Shown here: piece after piece, positions 33,977 through 47,421 of the stretch
Numbering within the stretch: the stretch's first letter is position 1
Layout of the letters: each line of letters starts with the position of its first letter
NCBI GenBank assembly: GCA_030544215.1
Contig: JARZZO010000001.1
Span: 40,885,670-40,949,669, forward strand
From: Zantedeschia hybrid cultivar
Taxonomy: Eukaryota; Streptophyta; Magnoliopsida; Alismatales; Araceae
Reading direction: 5' to 3'
Length of the DNA: 64,000 nt
Made by a program: the position numbers and the translations under genes
The notes under the pieces: generated by a model
The model's input: only the letters and a program-made list of their open reading frames with translations
What the model was told of the DNA's origin: nothing
Databases searched by the model: none

Positions 33977-36269
33977 ATGACTAAAGATGAAGACTTTAAG
34001 CTCCTCAAGATCCAGGTCCCTCCCTCTCCCACCTCCATCCATCTCTTCTCCCCACCCACCCGTCTCTTTCGCTTGTGCTCTCCGATTCCTCGATGACAAA
34101 GAAGAGCCACAGAAAGAGAAAAGAAAAGATTGAGCAGGTTGTCTGTTATTTTTCTTTCAGACCGTCGTCCTCAAGGTGAACATACACTGTGACGGATGTA
34201 AGCTGGAAGTGAAGAAATTGCTTCAGAAAATTGAAGGTACTCCTCACTGTTCCCTTCCTTTCTCTCTCTTCCCTTCCCTGCCTTTTCTCTCTTCTCTCTG
34301 CAGTCTTTTCCTTTTCCATCATAATGGTTTCTGTTATCCCCTCCTGTAGACCTCTGATCTTTCAAAGCCCTTTGAATTGAGCTACATTTCTGTTTACCTT
34401 GAGAAGGGTAAATCTCTTTAGAAATGGAGGGTTTTTTGTTTTTGAAAGGGAAACAATGGCCGCCTTCTCCCTGCGGGAGCTCCATCCTACTACTTTTCCA
34501 TATGATTTTCGTTCCCTCTGGAGCATCGTCTTAAGAGAAATCTCGCTATCTCAGAGACACTGTTGTGAGAAGAGCCAGATGGGATGCCTTCTCAATGAGC
34601 AGTACAGTAGTATCAAGTTGAGAGCCATTCTTGATCAAGTGTCCATGTCTTCAGTGTGGTAGTTCACATTTCGATGAGTTTCTTGTGCAATGATTTCTGG
34701 CATGCGCTTCTCCCCGATGCTTGCCTTCTTTGATCTAACCTTTGGATCCTTTTCCCCAGAAGAAAAAGGGTCCAACTAAGCTGCTTTATTAGCTACTATA
34801 AGTGGCTCCTGGGCACCTCTTTGGCTTTTCTTCCATTTTTCTGTAAACCCCCACAAATGTGAAACACCCAACTCCGGAGCTCTGAAATTTTTGAGGCTTG
34901 CCGTCCCCACTCTGCAACAAGCCGCAAGCCGATGTAGGAGTTTCACAGGGAAGGAAAAGCTCAAAACTTGTGATCGATGGGCATCAAGAGAAAGGTCCCA
35001 TTTCTTTTTGTTGATGCCATTATGTCCTGCCAAACCCATTCATCAGTGCCTGCGTTTGTCTTCTCCTCTCCCTGCGCATGTGATTCAGGTGTGTACACAG
35101 TCCACATCGACGCGGAGCACCAGAAGGTCACCGTCTCCGGGAATGTGGACTCCGCCACCCTCATCAAGCGGCTGGCCAGGTCCGGCAAGCACGCTGAGCT
35201 CTGGTCCCAGAAGCCCGCCGGCCAAAACAAGCAGCACAACCAGCAGCAGCAGCAGCAGCAACAGCACCCGCAGCTGCCCAGCGCCCTCAAGCTTGGCGGC
35301 AAGAACGCCAAGGACCAGCAGAAGCAGAACCTGATGAAGGGACTCCAGGCCTTCAAGAACCAGCACAAGAAGGCCCCCTCCTTCTCCTCCGACGAGGACG
35401 ACGGCGACGAGGAGGATGACGACGACGACGATGCCTTCGACGACCTCGCCTTCCTGGGCAACAAGATCAACCTGCTCGCCTCCACGAACGCCGCAGCGGC
35501 AGCGGCGGCAAACGCCCCGAAGAACCCCGGTGGCGGCAACAACGTCGGCAACGGGAACCACCCCGGCGGAGGGAAGAAGAAGGGCGGCGGCGGTGGCGGG
35601 GGCGGCAACCCCAACCCCAACCAGATGAAGCACCACCCCAATGGATCAGACCAGAAGGGCGCCAACCACCACCCTGGAGCGGGGGCCGGCGGAAAGATGG
35701 CCGGCGCCGGCCACATGGGTGCGAACCCAAATCCCGGGCACGGGCCGGGCAAGATGGGCCACCCCATGGCGGGCCTCGGGTTAAACGGGCTGGGCTTCCT
35801 GCAGGCCCAACAACAGCCGGGTCTGGGCTTCCCCCAGGGCCAACAACATCCCGGGCTGGGCTTCCCCCAGGCCCAACAACAGCCGGGGCTGGGCTTCCAC
35901 GGCCACACGGGCGCGCCACAACCGGGCCTGCGCGCCGTTGCCGGGGGCGGTGCTGGCGGGTTCGGTGGGCCGGCGCACCAGCAACAGCCGTCGCCCATGA
36001 TGATGAACCTTCAGGGCCACCCGTCGATGATGATGGGCCCGACCCGGCCCGGCGGCATGATGATGGCACCAGATGCGGGAAGGTACATGCAGGCCCAGAT
36101 GATGTACCACAGGTCCCCCCAGGTCACCCCTTACACCGGCTACTACCCCTACTACCAACCACCACCCCCTAGCTACTACTACCACCCCAATCAACATCAG
36201 TCCGAGGGCAGTGACTATGGTGCCCATCTCTTCAGTGATGAGAACACCCACAGCTGTGCTGTGATGTAA
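33977..36269 (+). CDS. HIPP: Heavy metal-associated isoprenylated plant protein (HIPP), 3 exons, 431 aa
   Basis: Exons 33977-34015, 34161-34236 and 35089-36269; both introns start GT and end AG (phase 0, then phase 1). The protein opens MTKDEDFKLLKIQ. An HMA domain (about residues 12-75) holds the metal-binding pair H-C23-D-G-C26 and the TVSGNVD strand. After it come a KSGKHAELW-like helix end, poly-Q (90-97), an acidic stretch (about 140-160), Ala-rich and Gly-rich linkers (about 165-215), an 11-residue repeat based on GLGFPQAQQQP (about 272-310) and Met- and Tyr/Pro-rich segments. It ends C-A-V-M, a CaaX box for farnesylation. Architecture and N-terminus fit the long HIPP subgroup near Arabidopsis HIPP32-34. 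Such proteins bind Cu, Zn or Cd ions and act at membranes or in the nucleus in metal balance and stress. The exact substrate is unknown. Exon 3 is strongly GC-rich compared with its AT-rich flanks. Introns were placed by eye. Confidence 0.95.
34016..34160 (+). other. HIPP intron 1
   Basis: 145 bp, starts GTCCCT and ends TTTCTTTCAG. It separates the 13-codon first exon from the exon with the CxxC motif, a position usual for this family. Confidence 0.88.
34237..35088 (+). other. HIPP intron 2
   Basis: 852 bp, starts GTACTC and ends GATTCAG. It splits the glycine codon in the HMA loop (IEG/VYTVH). Frames that read through this intron are not coding. Confidence 0.9.
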
Positions 36270-38499
36270 AGACAACATATGGGTGGGTGGGCAAAGAAGA
36301 GAGAGAGTGTTTAGAGAGAGAGAGAGATATGGGAGTGTGTTTATCTCATGTGTGTTTAGTCTTACTACTACCTTTTATTTGTCTTTCTTCTTTTTTTGTC
36401 AATTTTCTTCTGCTATTTAAGTGTGTTTGTCAGTCTCAATGGTACTGATGGCTCTCTGGATAATATTTATTTCCTGCAGTCATTGAAGGGGTATTAAAAT
36501 GCTCTAATGTCCCCCCACCTGTTGTTGTTACCACTGACCGCTTTTGGCATTTTGGGGTTTGGGAGTTTGTGTGAGGGGGGCTGCTTAGGGCTCTAATTAT
36601 CATGCCCATGTGCACCCTCACAAGTTACAACTGGGCAGATAAAATATGGGTGATTTAAGGGTGGATGGCCTGTAGATTTGTTAATATGCCTCCACACTCC
36701 ACAGTGTAGGTCAACTAGGTGGTGTCACTTGCTTTTGGAGCAAAGGGATATGATGGGCATGTGGGGGTACCCCACTCATGAAGCACTGATATCATTAGCC
36801 CTGTGACCCATCTGACTGATGAGAAGAATTCTAAGGGGATCTTGCAAAAGGGCAGGAATGGAGGGTACTGGAAAGGGTGGGGATGTGGACAGTAGAACAT
36901 AACATCCCCAAGTAAAGCTTGTGTAGGAAAGAAAAAAGTGTATAAATACACCAATCTCCTTTGTCAAAAGTTGATGAACAAACTTGGTCTTTCCTTTATC
37001 TGGCAGAAGTATGCTTTCTTCCCAAGTGACATGATGACAAAGGGGACCAGCCAGCAAGAAGAGGGGACACATGGTTCAGTCCTCATCTCAGGGCAAGGTT
37101 TTTCTATTCTAATTCCCAAAGGAGGTCCTTTATTTTTCTGGGGAGGGGGCACCTGTATCAAAATTGCAGAAGTTGACGGTGGTGATGGGGGAGTTCCCAA
37201 ATGTCCCCAGTCTTTGACTCTGCAGCTCCCCAACAATATTGTTCCAAGGGGGTTGGGCACGTGCGTCCACTGTTCCCTCGGGTGCAGGGAAACTTTTCCA
37301 CTACCTTGATATTTATTTATATATAAACATATCATATGCATAATATTTATGTATATATACTGCTTGAGAAGGGGAGCATGATCAACCATTGGATCAAGGT
37401 GTCATGAATCTCCAAGAGAATGATGAGTCTCAGCACCACCATTGGATCAAGGGTGTGCTCATGTGGTTTTGGCCGGCAGAGTATTAATATTTGTCCAAGA
37501 GCTTAATTTTCTTTTAGTTATTTAATTTGATCTATGAGGGAAAAGAAAACTTCTGCAAGGACAATTCAAGGACAGAGAAAGAAAAGGGAGGTTTGGGACT
37601 TGCAAATTTGAACTGTCTTTTTTTGCAAAATGGAATTGCGTTTTTTGATGTAGATTTGTATTTATATATTAGCTTACATTATAGGAGTAGTACAATTAAT
37701 ATATGTAAGTAAATGATTGTTTATTAGTAGTAAATGATAAAATTGCTATCGATAAAAATGTGGTTATGCATCTACAGAAAATTGTTGGGTGACAGATTCA
37801 ATGATCCAAATATTTGGCGCTACAAAAACATCTTCAAATAACGTACAGCAACAATCATATATCTTAAACTCTTCCCTGCTTTTTCTCTCTTTTTTAAGAG
37901 ATCAACATTTTAAACATTTTGGATCCTCAATCTAATGGGCTTCTCGACACCACTTAAAAAATAAAGCACGAAAAAACCATAAATAGAAGCATTGCACATG
38001 CATGCTCCTGAGTAGCCTTTTGGGCTTACTTTGTTACTGGAATAAGGCCTGGAGTACCCGGTATAGGGCCCTAATCGGGTTTGGTGGGGGGATGCCCTAT
38101 TCAACATTACTGGGCCATTCCACATAGTTTTACTGGTTTACGGTATCCCTGCAATCCCTAGTTCTAGGGAGGTTCACGGCCCGCATTGTTTTGCCCTCCT
38201 GGCGAGCTCCGCCATCGTCGCCCATGATCGGCCTACGCTGTTACGCCCTCCTCGCGAGGTCTGTGACGCCATTACACCCTCCATCCTTGCAAGGAGGTGC
38301 ATTGATCATGTAAAATTGGTGTTTTCATTAACAATTTATCTCGTCTTTTGGTAAGGTCCTATGTCTGGTCTTCTTTATCAGAAAGTTCAATCTGTCCTTA
38401 GTATGTATAAATGTTTACATAATAGTCTTAAATTTAAACAAAAATACTTTGAAATGATATTTTGTCAAAAGAATATGATATATATTTCAACTATGGACT
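36270..38499. other. HIPP 3' region and intergenic DNA
   Basis: The first 200 bp are GA- and T-rich and probably 3' untranslated. The rest has only short frames without known domains. Palindromic TATATA/CATATG-rich sequence lies near 37310-37360. Confidence 0.5.
38028..38120. mobile_element. Fragment of a MITE related to 47112-47421
   Basis: ACTTTGTTACTGGAATAAGG and the following CCCGGTATAGGGCCCTAAT resemble the left end of the MITE at 47112 (ACTTTGTTTACGGAATAGGG, then ACCGGTATAAAGGTCCTATT). No matching right end was found. Confidence 0.45.
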
Positions 38500-40170
38500 A
38501 GTTTTCATGTGGATTCACCCAATGTAGCCAGTTTATAATTAGAGAAGGTGACTGTTTTTTGAACATTAGATCAAAGAGTGGGTGGTTTCTCTTATCCAGT
38601 TTTCATGTTGACTAAACCAATATAGACAGTTTTTTAATTAGTTCTCTGGGGTGGTTTTTCTTATCCAGTTTTCATATGGACTGAACCAATGTAGCTAGTT
38701 TTTTAATTAGTTATCTAAGGTGGTTTTTCTTATCTAGTTCTCATGTGCACTAAACCAATGTAGCCAATTTTTTAATTAGTTCTCTTAGCTGATTTTTCTT
38801 TTCCAGTTTTCATGTGCACTGAACCAATGTACCCAGTTTTTAATTAGTTCTCTAGGGTGGTTTTTCTTATCCAATTTTCTCTGGAGTGGTTTTAATTACT
38901 TCTGTTGAGAAGAGGATTGTTTTTTTGAACATTGGATCAATGAGTGGATGGTTTCTCTTATCCAATTTTCATGTCCACTGAACCAATGTAGCCAGTTTTT
39001 AATTACTTCTATGGGGTAGTTTTTCTTATCCATTGTTCATGTGCATTGAACCAATATAGTCAATTTTTAATTAATTCTTTGGGGTGGTTTTTATTATCCA
39101 GTTTTCTCTGGGGTGGTTTTTAATTAGTTCTCTTGAGAAGATGACAGTTTTTTTAGCATTGGATCAAAGAGTGGGTGGCTTTCTAATCTAGTTTTCATGT
39201 GGACTGAAACAACGTAGCCAGTTTTTTAATTAGTTTTCTGGGGTGATTTTTCTTTAGTTTTCATGTACACTGAACCAATGTAGCCAGTTTTTTAATTACT
39301 TTTCTGGGCTGATTTTTCTTTTCCAGTTTTCATGTGCACTTAACAAATGTACCTAGTTTTTAATTAGTTCTCCAGAGTAATTTTTCTTATCCAACTTTCT
39401 CTGGGCTAGTTTTTAATTACGTCTATTGAGAAGATGATTATTTTTTGAACATTGGATCAATGAGTGGGTGGTTTTTCTTATCTAGTTTTCATGTGGACTA
39501 AATCAATGTAGCCAATTTTTAATTAGTTCTCTGGGGTGATTTTTCTTATCCAGTTTTCATATGCACTAAACCAATGTAGCCAGTTTTTTTATTACTTCTC
39601 TGGGGTGATTTTTCTTATCCCTTGTTCATGTGCACTGAACCAATGTAGTCAATTTTTAATTAGTTCTTTGGGGTGATTTTTGTTATCCAGTTTTCTCCAG
39701 GGTGATTTTTAATTGGTTCTCTTAAGAAGATAACAATTTTTTTAACGTCAGATTAAAGAGTGGGTGGTTTTTCTAATCCAATTTCCATATGTATTGAACC
39801 AATGTAGTCAGTTTTTAATTAGTTCTCTAAAGTGATTTTTCTTATCCAGTTTTAATATGCACTGAACCAATGTAGCCAGTTTTTAATTGATTCTCTTGAG
39901 AAGATGACAGCGTTTTGAACATTGGATCAAAAAGTTGCTGGTTTTTCTTATTAAGTTATGTGGACTGAACTAACTTATGCACTTTTTAATTAGTTCTCTT
40001 GAGAAGATGACAGTTTTTTTAACATTGGACTAAAAACTGGCTGATTTTTCAGTTTTCATGTGGATTGAACCAATGAAGCCAACTTTTAATTACTTCTCTT
40101 GAGAAGATGACATGTTCTTGAATATTGGATCAAAGACTACCTGGTTTTTCTTATTAAGTTACTTGGTTTG
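38500..40170. repeat. Minisatellite array, units of about 69 bp
   Basis: More than 20 diverged units contain TTTTTCTTATCCAGTTTTCA, then TGCACTGAACCAATGTAGCC and TTTTTAATTAGTTCTCTGGG. Starts at 38592, 38661, 38730, 38799 and 38867 give spacings of 68-69 bp. Some units carry an extra GAAGATGACAG...GAACATTGGATCAAAGAG segment, which gives a higher-order pattern. Confidence 0.9.
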
Positions 40171-40849
40171 ATTTATAAAATACTGACCTATTAGCACTTC
40201 TCCATCGGAATAATACATGTACATATGTATGTATTATACATGATTTAGCTGAATAATTTACAGCATATAAATGTGATCATAATCTTCTGTGGTTACATGT
40301 ATACATGTATATATGTATGTACCCAAAGCACACAGCCCGAACCAGGGCTCATTTCATGTGCTCAGCTAGGGGTTATTTCGCATATGAATGTGATCATAAT
40401 CTTCTATGGTTATTTGGATTTTCAGTCGTCATCATATTTTTCTCTATCGAAATTTATATTTTGGGTTTTCAAAATTCAACGGCTTTTTGTCTACTTCCCA
40501 TTAGTGCAACTTTATATCCGAGCCTAGTTTCTATTTTATTATTGTCTTCATGTACTAATGGTTGCCCTGCCTTGTGCTTGCTTCGGAGAGTGGTCATCTA
40601 GGAGGGGGAGAAAGAGGGCAAGAATCATGTCTAACAATGGTATGTTTTGCTCTCGCCCTCATTTGTGACTTCTTATCACACATTCAACTTTTAAAGAAGT
40701 TCAAATGTACTACTTTCTTACCACACACATGACTATCCTTCATTTAAAACCACAACTGTGATTCGACCTTGTTTCTCCTTTTTTTTTTCTTTGGCCTCAT
40801 ACTAAAGGTGGAGGAACGAAACATGCATCCTTCGGGAAGGAGAAGACTT

Positions 40850-41415
40850 GGAGTACTTGAGTTCCAAACTAGAACGAGATCCAAGATCGGGTCCTCATGG
40901 GCCTCCTGATGGAGCAATTTGATAAGCATAATTGCATCGAAGGAACATTTAATCCCGAGGTTTAGCGTGAAATCCTGTCCACCTTTAACGATGTGACCTA
41001 CATAGACTTCAAAAGTGAGAATTTGAAAAATCGATGCAAAATCCTCAAACGGCATTACAATCTGCGAGTCTTGTGTGACCAAACGTCTGGTTGGAGATGG
41101 GATGATGTAAGCAAGATGCATGTCCCTAGGGTTTATGAGTCTTGGGAGGGCACCCTTTCGGTAAGCATCTTCCTTACTGAAGTCTCATTTTCTGTAAATA
41201 CATTGGTGCAACCTATGGACTCATACACCATATTTTTCATCTTTTCCCAGTCACATCTAGAGTACGCCCGCCTCAAAGCCAAGACCTTTCCCTTCAGGAC
41301 TGAAATGGACTACCTAGCAGGAAACACCACATCCTACAGTCCAGATGCTGAGGGAACTTGTCGTAAACGCAGTGTGCATGCTGACACGACTGATCAATAT
41401 AATATTGACTACAAT
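40850..41415 (+). pseudogene. Myb/SANT-like DNA-binding protein pseudogene, 5' part
   Basis: The plus frame reads LMEQFDKHNCIEGTF, then REILSTFND, LKNRCKILKRHYN and GWRWDDVSKMHV. This is the pattern of the Myb/SANT-like (Myb_DNA-bind_3) domain found in L10-interacting-MYB-like and Harbinger-associated proteins. A 90-bp intron with GT-AG borders (41161-41250) is recognisable; after it RLKAKTFPFRTEMDYLAG matches the usual end of the domain. Stops at 40870 and 40963 show it is not functional. The gene is cut at the target duplication ACAAT by the LTR pair and resumes at 55503. A transposon-derived origin (PIF/Harbinger ORF1) is possible. Confidence 0.65.
41411..41415. repeat. Target site duplication ACAAT, left copy
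   Basis: ACAAT precedes the left LTR-like unit. The second copy is 55498-55502, after the right unit. Together they mark one insertion event spanning both units. Confidence 0.75.
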
Positions 41416-44400
41416 TGTTGTTATGCCTCGGATCCGATTCATTTTTTCTTTTAACTCGGAGTCCGACTGCATAATCTCAGAACAAATTTTACTATAACAA
41501 ACATATATGAGAGCTAAAAAACCACAAGGTGATTTAAATAAATACCATAACTATAAATTAATCTAAAATATTCAAATATAGCGAAGTTGACATATTACAA
41601 TATCCATCAATTTATATATAAATTCTCAATTCCATCAAATAAAGGAAAATATATCAATCTCTCATTATCCCTACTATATCGAGTCTAAGAAAGGTATAAA
41701 TTTAAATATAAATAACTTCCTAAAGATGTCAAATGCAATTAGAAGTCTATTTAAATTTTAGGTTCTCTTTCTCAAACTCTGAAAATGTTAATAGGGTTTA
41801 TAAGTACAATATCTCAATAGGCTTCAAACCATCTACATCACTTAATATATAGTAATATTTTAACAAATCACATTATACAATTATACTAAACATGATCTTA
41901 CATAGTTCTACATATAACTCAAGTAAGAACATGATACAAAATATGGTCAGATATAAGTTTATTAAGTTAAGTGAATTTTCTAATAGTATGAATAAATCAA
42001 CTAACATATAGCATATATGGCATGATTGAACTCATATCAGATATATCAAATTCTACTAGCCATGATCAGAACGTATCACATATCGAACATAACATATCAA
42101 TTGTCAATGCGTTACGTATCGCCGTCCTATAAGCATATCACTTATCAAATAGCAAATATCATGGCATAGTAACTTATCAAATCAGATTTATATCATGGAT
42201 CATATAGTTAAGATAGATTCAAATGATTGCAAAAGGATAGTTAAACATGATGATCAAATGATTCAAATGACTAAGCTGAATTTAAATGAATATATAAAGT
42301 AAAGATTTTATATTTATGTGCCAATCAAACAAATCAAATCATATCATAATGGATATGCACTCAAACCACAATATAAGGAGCCAAATAAAAGAAATACCAA
42401 AGTATCTAGGCAAATGATGCAAAAGTCTTGGTCATTACGTAGAATCGGAGAGTTTAAGTTCCACTCAACTCCAAACCGCCAAGGTGTTACGTATCGTCAT
42501 CCCCTGGTTTAGTCACCCGGAAATCAAGATTCCATCCATTTGTTATCGGGTTCCAAATAAAATACCCTATCCAATATGGATGCTTATAATAGAATTTAGC
42601 CAAATATCTCCTTAAGATGGCAATGTCTAAGCAGAGTTGAATAATTATGTCACAATCATATTAACAAATATCAAATGATGGCAAAGATAAACATAGATCT
42701 CTAAATTAAAGTATCAAAGTGATACATACATATAAGAGTTAAAATACATACTTTTATATGCAAAATAGTTACTTAAAGAGTCATCATGGTCATATAAATG
42801 AAAAATCAGAATAAAGTTGATCAAAATAGGTTACTGGACAAAAACAATAACAAAAAAAAAATTCTCAGAATTTTCGGAATAATAAGCATATTTTTCGGCC
42901 ATTAAGACTAATTTTTAGGATTGAAAAATCAACAAATAGGCCGAATAATATTAAACAGATTCAAACAATTATCAAACTTGGATAACATGTCAAATAGGTC
43001 ATATTTAAAGTGTGGATAAAGTTTCATCAATTTCTAGGTTGGTATAATATTATTTGGACTCCCACTTCAATTCCGAAAATCCGACTAAAATAGAATTCCA
43101 ACAAATAAAAATAGAAGGCAAAATAAATAGCAAACAAGATCATAAAATTTTTAAAATTTAAAGAGAAGTCAAGGATAATATAAAAAATACTTTTACAAAA
43201 TTTGGTATGATTTAAAAATAAATCAAATGAGATATATGATTCACAAGTTGAGATTTCAAAACTGTCTGGACATATTGTATAGTATAACAAACAAATTATG
43301 AAATAAAGAGCAAACAAGTTTAGAAAATTATAAAATTTATTAGACATGAAGGTAACATCTAAAGTAAGCTTCTGTCAAAAGTTTAGCTTAATTAGACATC
43401 ATACTAAAGATAAAAAATATATGTAATTCGTGTTATCATAATTGAAAACAAAATAGATTAAACGAACAGATTGCATAGGCTGAGATAATAATCATAGAAT
43501 AAATAGTAAAAAAGATTATAAAAATTTGAAACGTGATGATCATGAAGTAGACATATAAATCAAACTTCTTAAAAATTTATTAACTTTTGAAATCCTTTAA
43601 AAATAATATAATTTTTAATACAAAATAGATCATGCTTAGAGTTATACATCTACTCTTGAAGAAAGATCGACTATTGGTTCTCCTATAGCTTTCTTACTGT
43701 CTATCAATAGTTTCTTCATCTTTAAACTATTTTTCACATTTTCTAAGCTCTTTTCTACGTTCTCTAAGCCTCTAATAATACAAAACATTGATTAGAATCA
43801 AATTCTCAAAAGAAATAACTATGAATCAACTCTATTTTCTCAAGAACATCACATGAACTTATCTTTGGAAGAGAGTTGCATGCCATAGAGTTTAAGCACG
43901 ACCCTAAGGCTCTACTTATGCTTATTTACTTTCTTAATACAACTGCTAACACCCTATTTCTTTGTTGGAGTCGAACTCCAACTCCTTATGACTTAATCTC
44001 TAAGTCAAAGACACTTTCTAATGCAAATCAGACTCTGTTCACGCCACTTGCAATTTTCTTTTTTGAAGACCTTTTGATTCGATCCCTTAAACATTCTAAT
44101 TAGAAAAAAATTTCTTCTATAAAGTTTCATAACTTTTTATTATTATAATGCCACCAATATCACTGTTTTTAGACATTTGTATACAAAGTTATGTCTATTT
44201 CACTCACCTGCTGTCCTGAGTATTCCGAACTTAACAATCTGACAGAATTTATTCTCGTCCGAATATGTCTTGATTCCAATTAGTAAACGACTTATTTTAA
44301 ATATATAATCTTCATAAAACTTATAGAATTTTGATCCATCGTTCTAATGGAATTTGTCTTACTTAATTTAGAATTTTATATACGAAGTTATACTTAAAAT

Positions 44401-45007
44401 ATTAGGACTGTGTCAAATAAGTCTATGTATAGAATCATAGTTCAAGTAAGATTTCAATTATAATTTTCTACCTATTAATTAGAATCTTAACTATGTTCAA
44501 ATTTATCATATTCTACTTCTAATTTAAGTCAACTATGTCACACATAACTTTTTAAGTCATGATTAATTTTAATTATATCATCTTTTATTTCCTAATTCAA
44601 AAAACTTAGTTTGATTAAGACATTTTTTCTATGGGTAGTCTTTTTTAAAACTGATCATCGATATTTTTGACCTATAAAATATCTAAATTAGTAAAAATGA
44701 TCTTCTACAAAGTTATATATCTTTTTATTCTTTTTCCAATGATACCAACTATGTCTTAATCAGAAGTTTCTACAGAAAGCTATCATTATATTACTATTTT
44801 GCTGTCAATGCATCAACCAAAAATTTGAATTAAATTAGTAGACTATTCTTAGTGGTATAATTGGAGTAATGGGCTTTCATAATTGGATTAATTAGACTAA
44901 ATCAATTCACTTAAACTCACTAATAGACTCTTATAATTAATTAATTAATTAATTAAAATTAAATTAATTAAATTCATTTATAGATTGTAAAAGTGCGGAG
45001 CATAACA
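41416..45007. repeat. LTR-like unit 1 of a twin insertion
   Basis: It starts TGTTGTTATG and ends CATAACA. It aligns end to end with unit 2 at many diverged points: CTGAAAATGTTAATAGGGTT (41780 and 45382), GGCATGATT (42019 and 45611), TTAAGATG near 42613 and 46111, and GACYAAAATTTCA-like text near 43010 and 46535. It contains no coding motif. It could be an old gypsy LTR on the minus strand. Confidence 0.6.
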
Positions 45008-46207
45008 ATTGTTATGTCCCTAATCTAATTTAGTCATTCAACTCATTTCGGATTCAAAGTTATGTAACTATAAAATCAAATGATATACAAACATGAAATG
45101 AAAGATAGAGACAAATAACTAAGTAATAAGCATATTTTTTACTATCAAATGAATCCAAATATTTTGTTATATTGCCACAACTAGGATCTTCAAATTACAT
45201 CAAATATATAACGGAAATAAAATCTCTCAATTCACTAAGGAAATATAAAAGTACATATTCTCTCTCAAATCCCTACTACATCAAATAGTAAAACTAATCT
45301 TCGATAACCTTCAAACGAGTCTAAGTCACATCTCTTAAGCAATGCCCTCTTCTACAGCTAACTTTTTCTCCTCAGTCTCTGAAAATGTTAATAGGGTTTA
45401 TGAGCACAACCACTCACTAGACAAATCAAACTCACCAAATACTAACAATATAATAATTAAAAAGTAATGATATTAAAATATATATATGATTCACAATTCT
45501 ATATATAGCTCAAATAAGAACATGACACACAATATGGTCAAATATAAATTTACCAAATCACATGTGTTTTCTAATAGTAAGGACAAATCGAACTAACATA
45601 TAGCTTATAAGGCATGATTAAATTCTTATCTAACTGAATAGGTCTATTAACCATGATTAGAACATATCGAATTGAATATATAACAAATTTATCATGATAT
45701 GGTAGCTCATCAAATCAAAGTTCACATTATCAGAATAACTAATCAGAATGAACATTGATTATTAATCAAATTAGTTAAGATCAAAATAATTGAGCATAGA
45801 TGTCAAAGGAATAAACTAAGTATATTATAAGTTGAATTAAATAGATCTAAATAGTAAATTATGTTTCATAATTATGTGCCAAGCAAATCAAATCGAAACA
45901 TATCAAATAGATATGCATCGAACTACTACGTATAGAATCGAACAAATAAATACCAGAACATATAGGTAAGTATGCTAAGGTCATAGCACATACATAGCCG
46001 GGATTTCATAACCACCCGAATAACTGATTACAAATTCACAATTACTAGGATTTTTTCATTGTCCATGGGAAGAGCTCATCTACGGTTGGTTATACAATGA
46101 GCCATAATTTCTTTAAGATGACAATGTTTAAATGTATATAAAAAAAATATGGTACATGCATATTTTCATAGAAACTTATCATAGATCTAGAAATTTAATA
46201 GACAAAA

Positions 46208-46208
<1 letters not shown>

Positions 46209-46257
<49 letters not shown>
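46209..46257. repeat. (AT)n microsatellite
   Basis: About 24 uninterrupted TA dinucleotides within LTR-like unit 2. Confidence 0.95.
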
Positions 46258-46260
<3 letters not shown>

Positions 46261-47111
46261 TCAAGATATACTTTTTTTACATACAAAATAGGCATTTAAG
46301 AGTCAAATAGGTCATGTATACAGAAAATTAGAGTATAGATGATATAAATAGGTTTTGGGATAGAAGAATATACTACAAAAATTTTCTTAGATTCTTTAGA
46401 CAAAGAATTATAATTTTTGACTAATAAAATTAATTTTTAAAGTTAAAAAACTAACAAATAAGATTAAAAATAGTAAATAGATTAAAAAAATTATCAAACT
46501 TGGTGAACAAGTTAAATATGTCAAATCAAACATGTGGACAAAATTTCAAGCAAATCGGACATCGTTTAAATGATTTAAAGTATTATGTTGCATATGAAGA
46601 ATTTGAGTGAATTTTGGCTAATAGAATAAATAGTAGAATAATCAGAAATAAATTTTCAAACATTATAAAGCTTTGCAGATAAGTAGAGTTCTTGAAAGTT
46701 CGTTCAAACTTTCAAACTGAAATTTTAGGAATAGCATACTGGAAGACAGACTCTACTACATTCCAGAAGTCTAGACGATGGACTTAAACACCTTCCAGAG
46801 ATTATAAACGGTAGACTTGATTGCCATCCATAATCCTGCACAACAGACTTGACTACCTTCTATCTATACTATAATAATAAAACAGATTTTTTAACTCAGC
46901 TTACGTGACACTTTATCCTTCTTTTCCTCCAAAAAATATTATTAAAAAATCTGACTACACTACTAAACCAGTTTCTCACTAAGCGATTGTGACATTCTAA
47001 ATTTTCAAGACAAAACCTCTTCCCACAAGCCAATGGGCTAGAATCATTTGTTTAAAAAACTCAACTTTTTAACGGTGCACTTAAACGGTTTTAATGAAAC
47101 ACTATTCCCCT

Positions 47112-47421
47112 CACTTTGTTTACGGAATAGGGCCAGAATAACCGGTATAAAGGTCCTATTCTAGTTTAATTGGGGGGATGCCTAATTCCCCTAATTCCCC
47201 CAACTCCCCAAACTCTACTTGGAGTACCTAATTCCTCTAATTTTACATTTTATTTCACTCTTTATTCCACTTATTCCTACCAAATCACTTGGAATAGTGC
47301 ATTATAATTCTTCTTATTCTGGGTAGAATACCAGCAACTTACCAAATCAAAATATCTCTTATTCTTATTTAAGAAATCCTCAAAACCTTATTCTAGTTTA
47401 AACTTTTCTACAAACAAAGTG
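47112..47421. mobile_element. MITE with CACTTTGTTT termini
   Basis: Ends CACTTTGTTT and AAACAAAGTG are exact inverted repeats 310 bp apart; similarity continues inward (GGAATAGGG against GAATAAGG). No clear target duplication was found, so the superfamily is open. A fragment of the same family lies at 38028. Confidence 0.6.

Noticed and set aside
33544..34110. 188-aa minus-strand frame over the HIPP 5' region
   Set aside because: Its composition is driven by GA/CT repeats and it overlaps exon 1 in antisense; no domain was seen.
34961..36069. Long minus-strand frames (up to 345 aa) opposite HIPP exon 3
   Set aside because: They are antisense shadows of a GC-rich low-complexity exon with no recognisable protein features.
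34977..36269. A single-exon 430-aa frame starting inside HIPP intron 2
   Set aside because: Its first 37 residues come from the intron. The spliced model gives a complete HMA domain with the CxxC motif, which the single-exon model lacks.
38500..40170. Centromeric-type satellite
   Set aside because: The array is only 1.7 kb, strongly diverged and isolated next to a gene. A local minisatellite fits better.
40744..41121. 125-aa minus-strand frame
   Set aside because: It is the antisense of the Myb/SANT-like pseudogene, whose plus-strand text matches a known domain.
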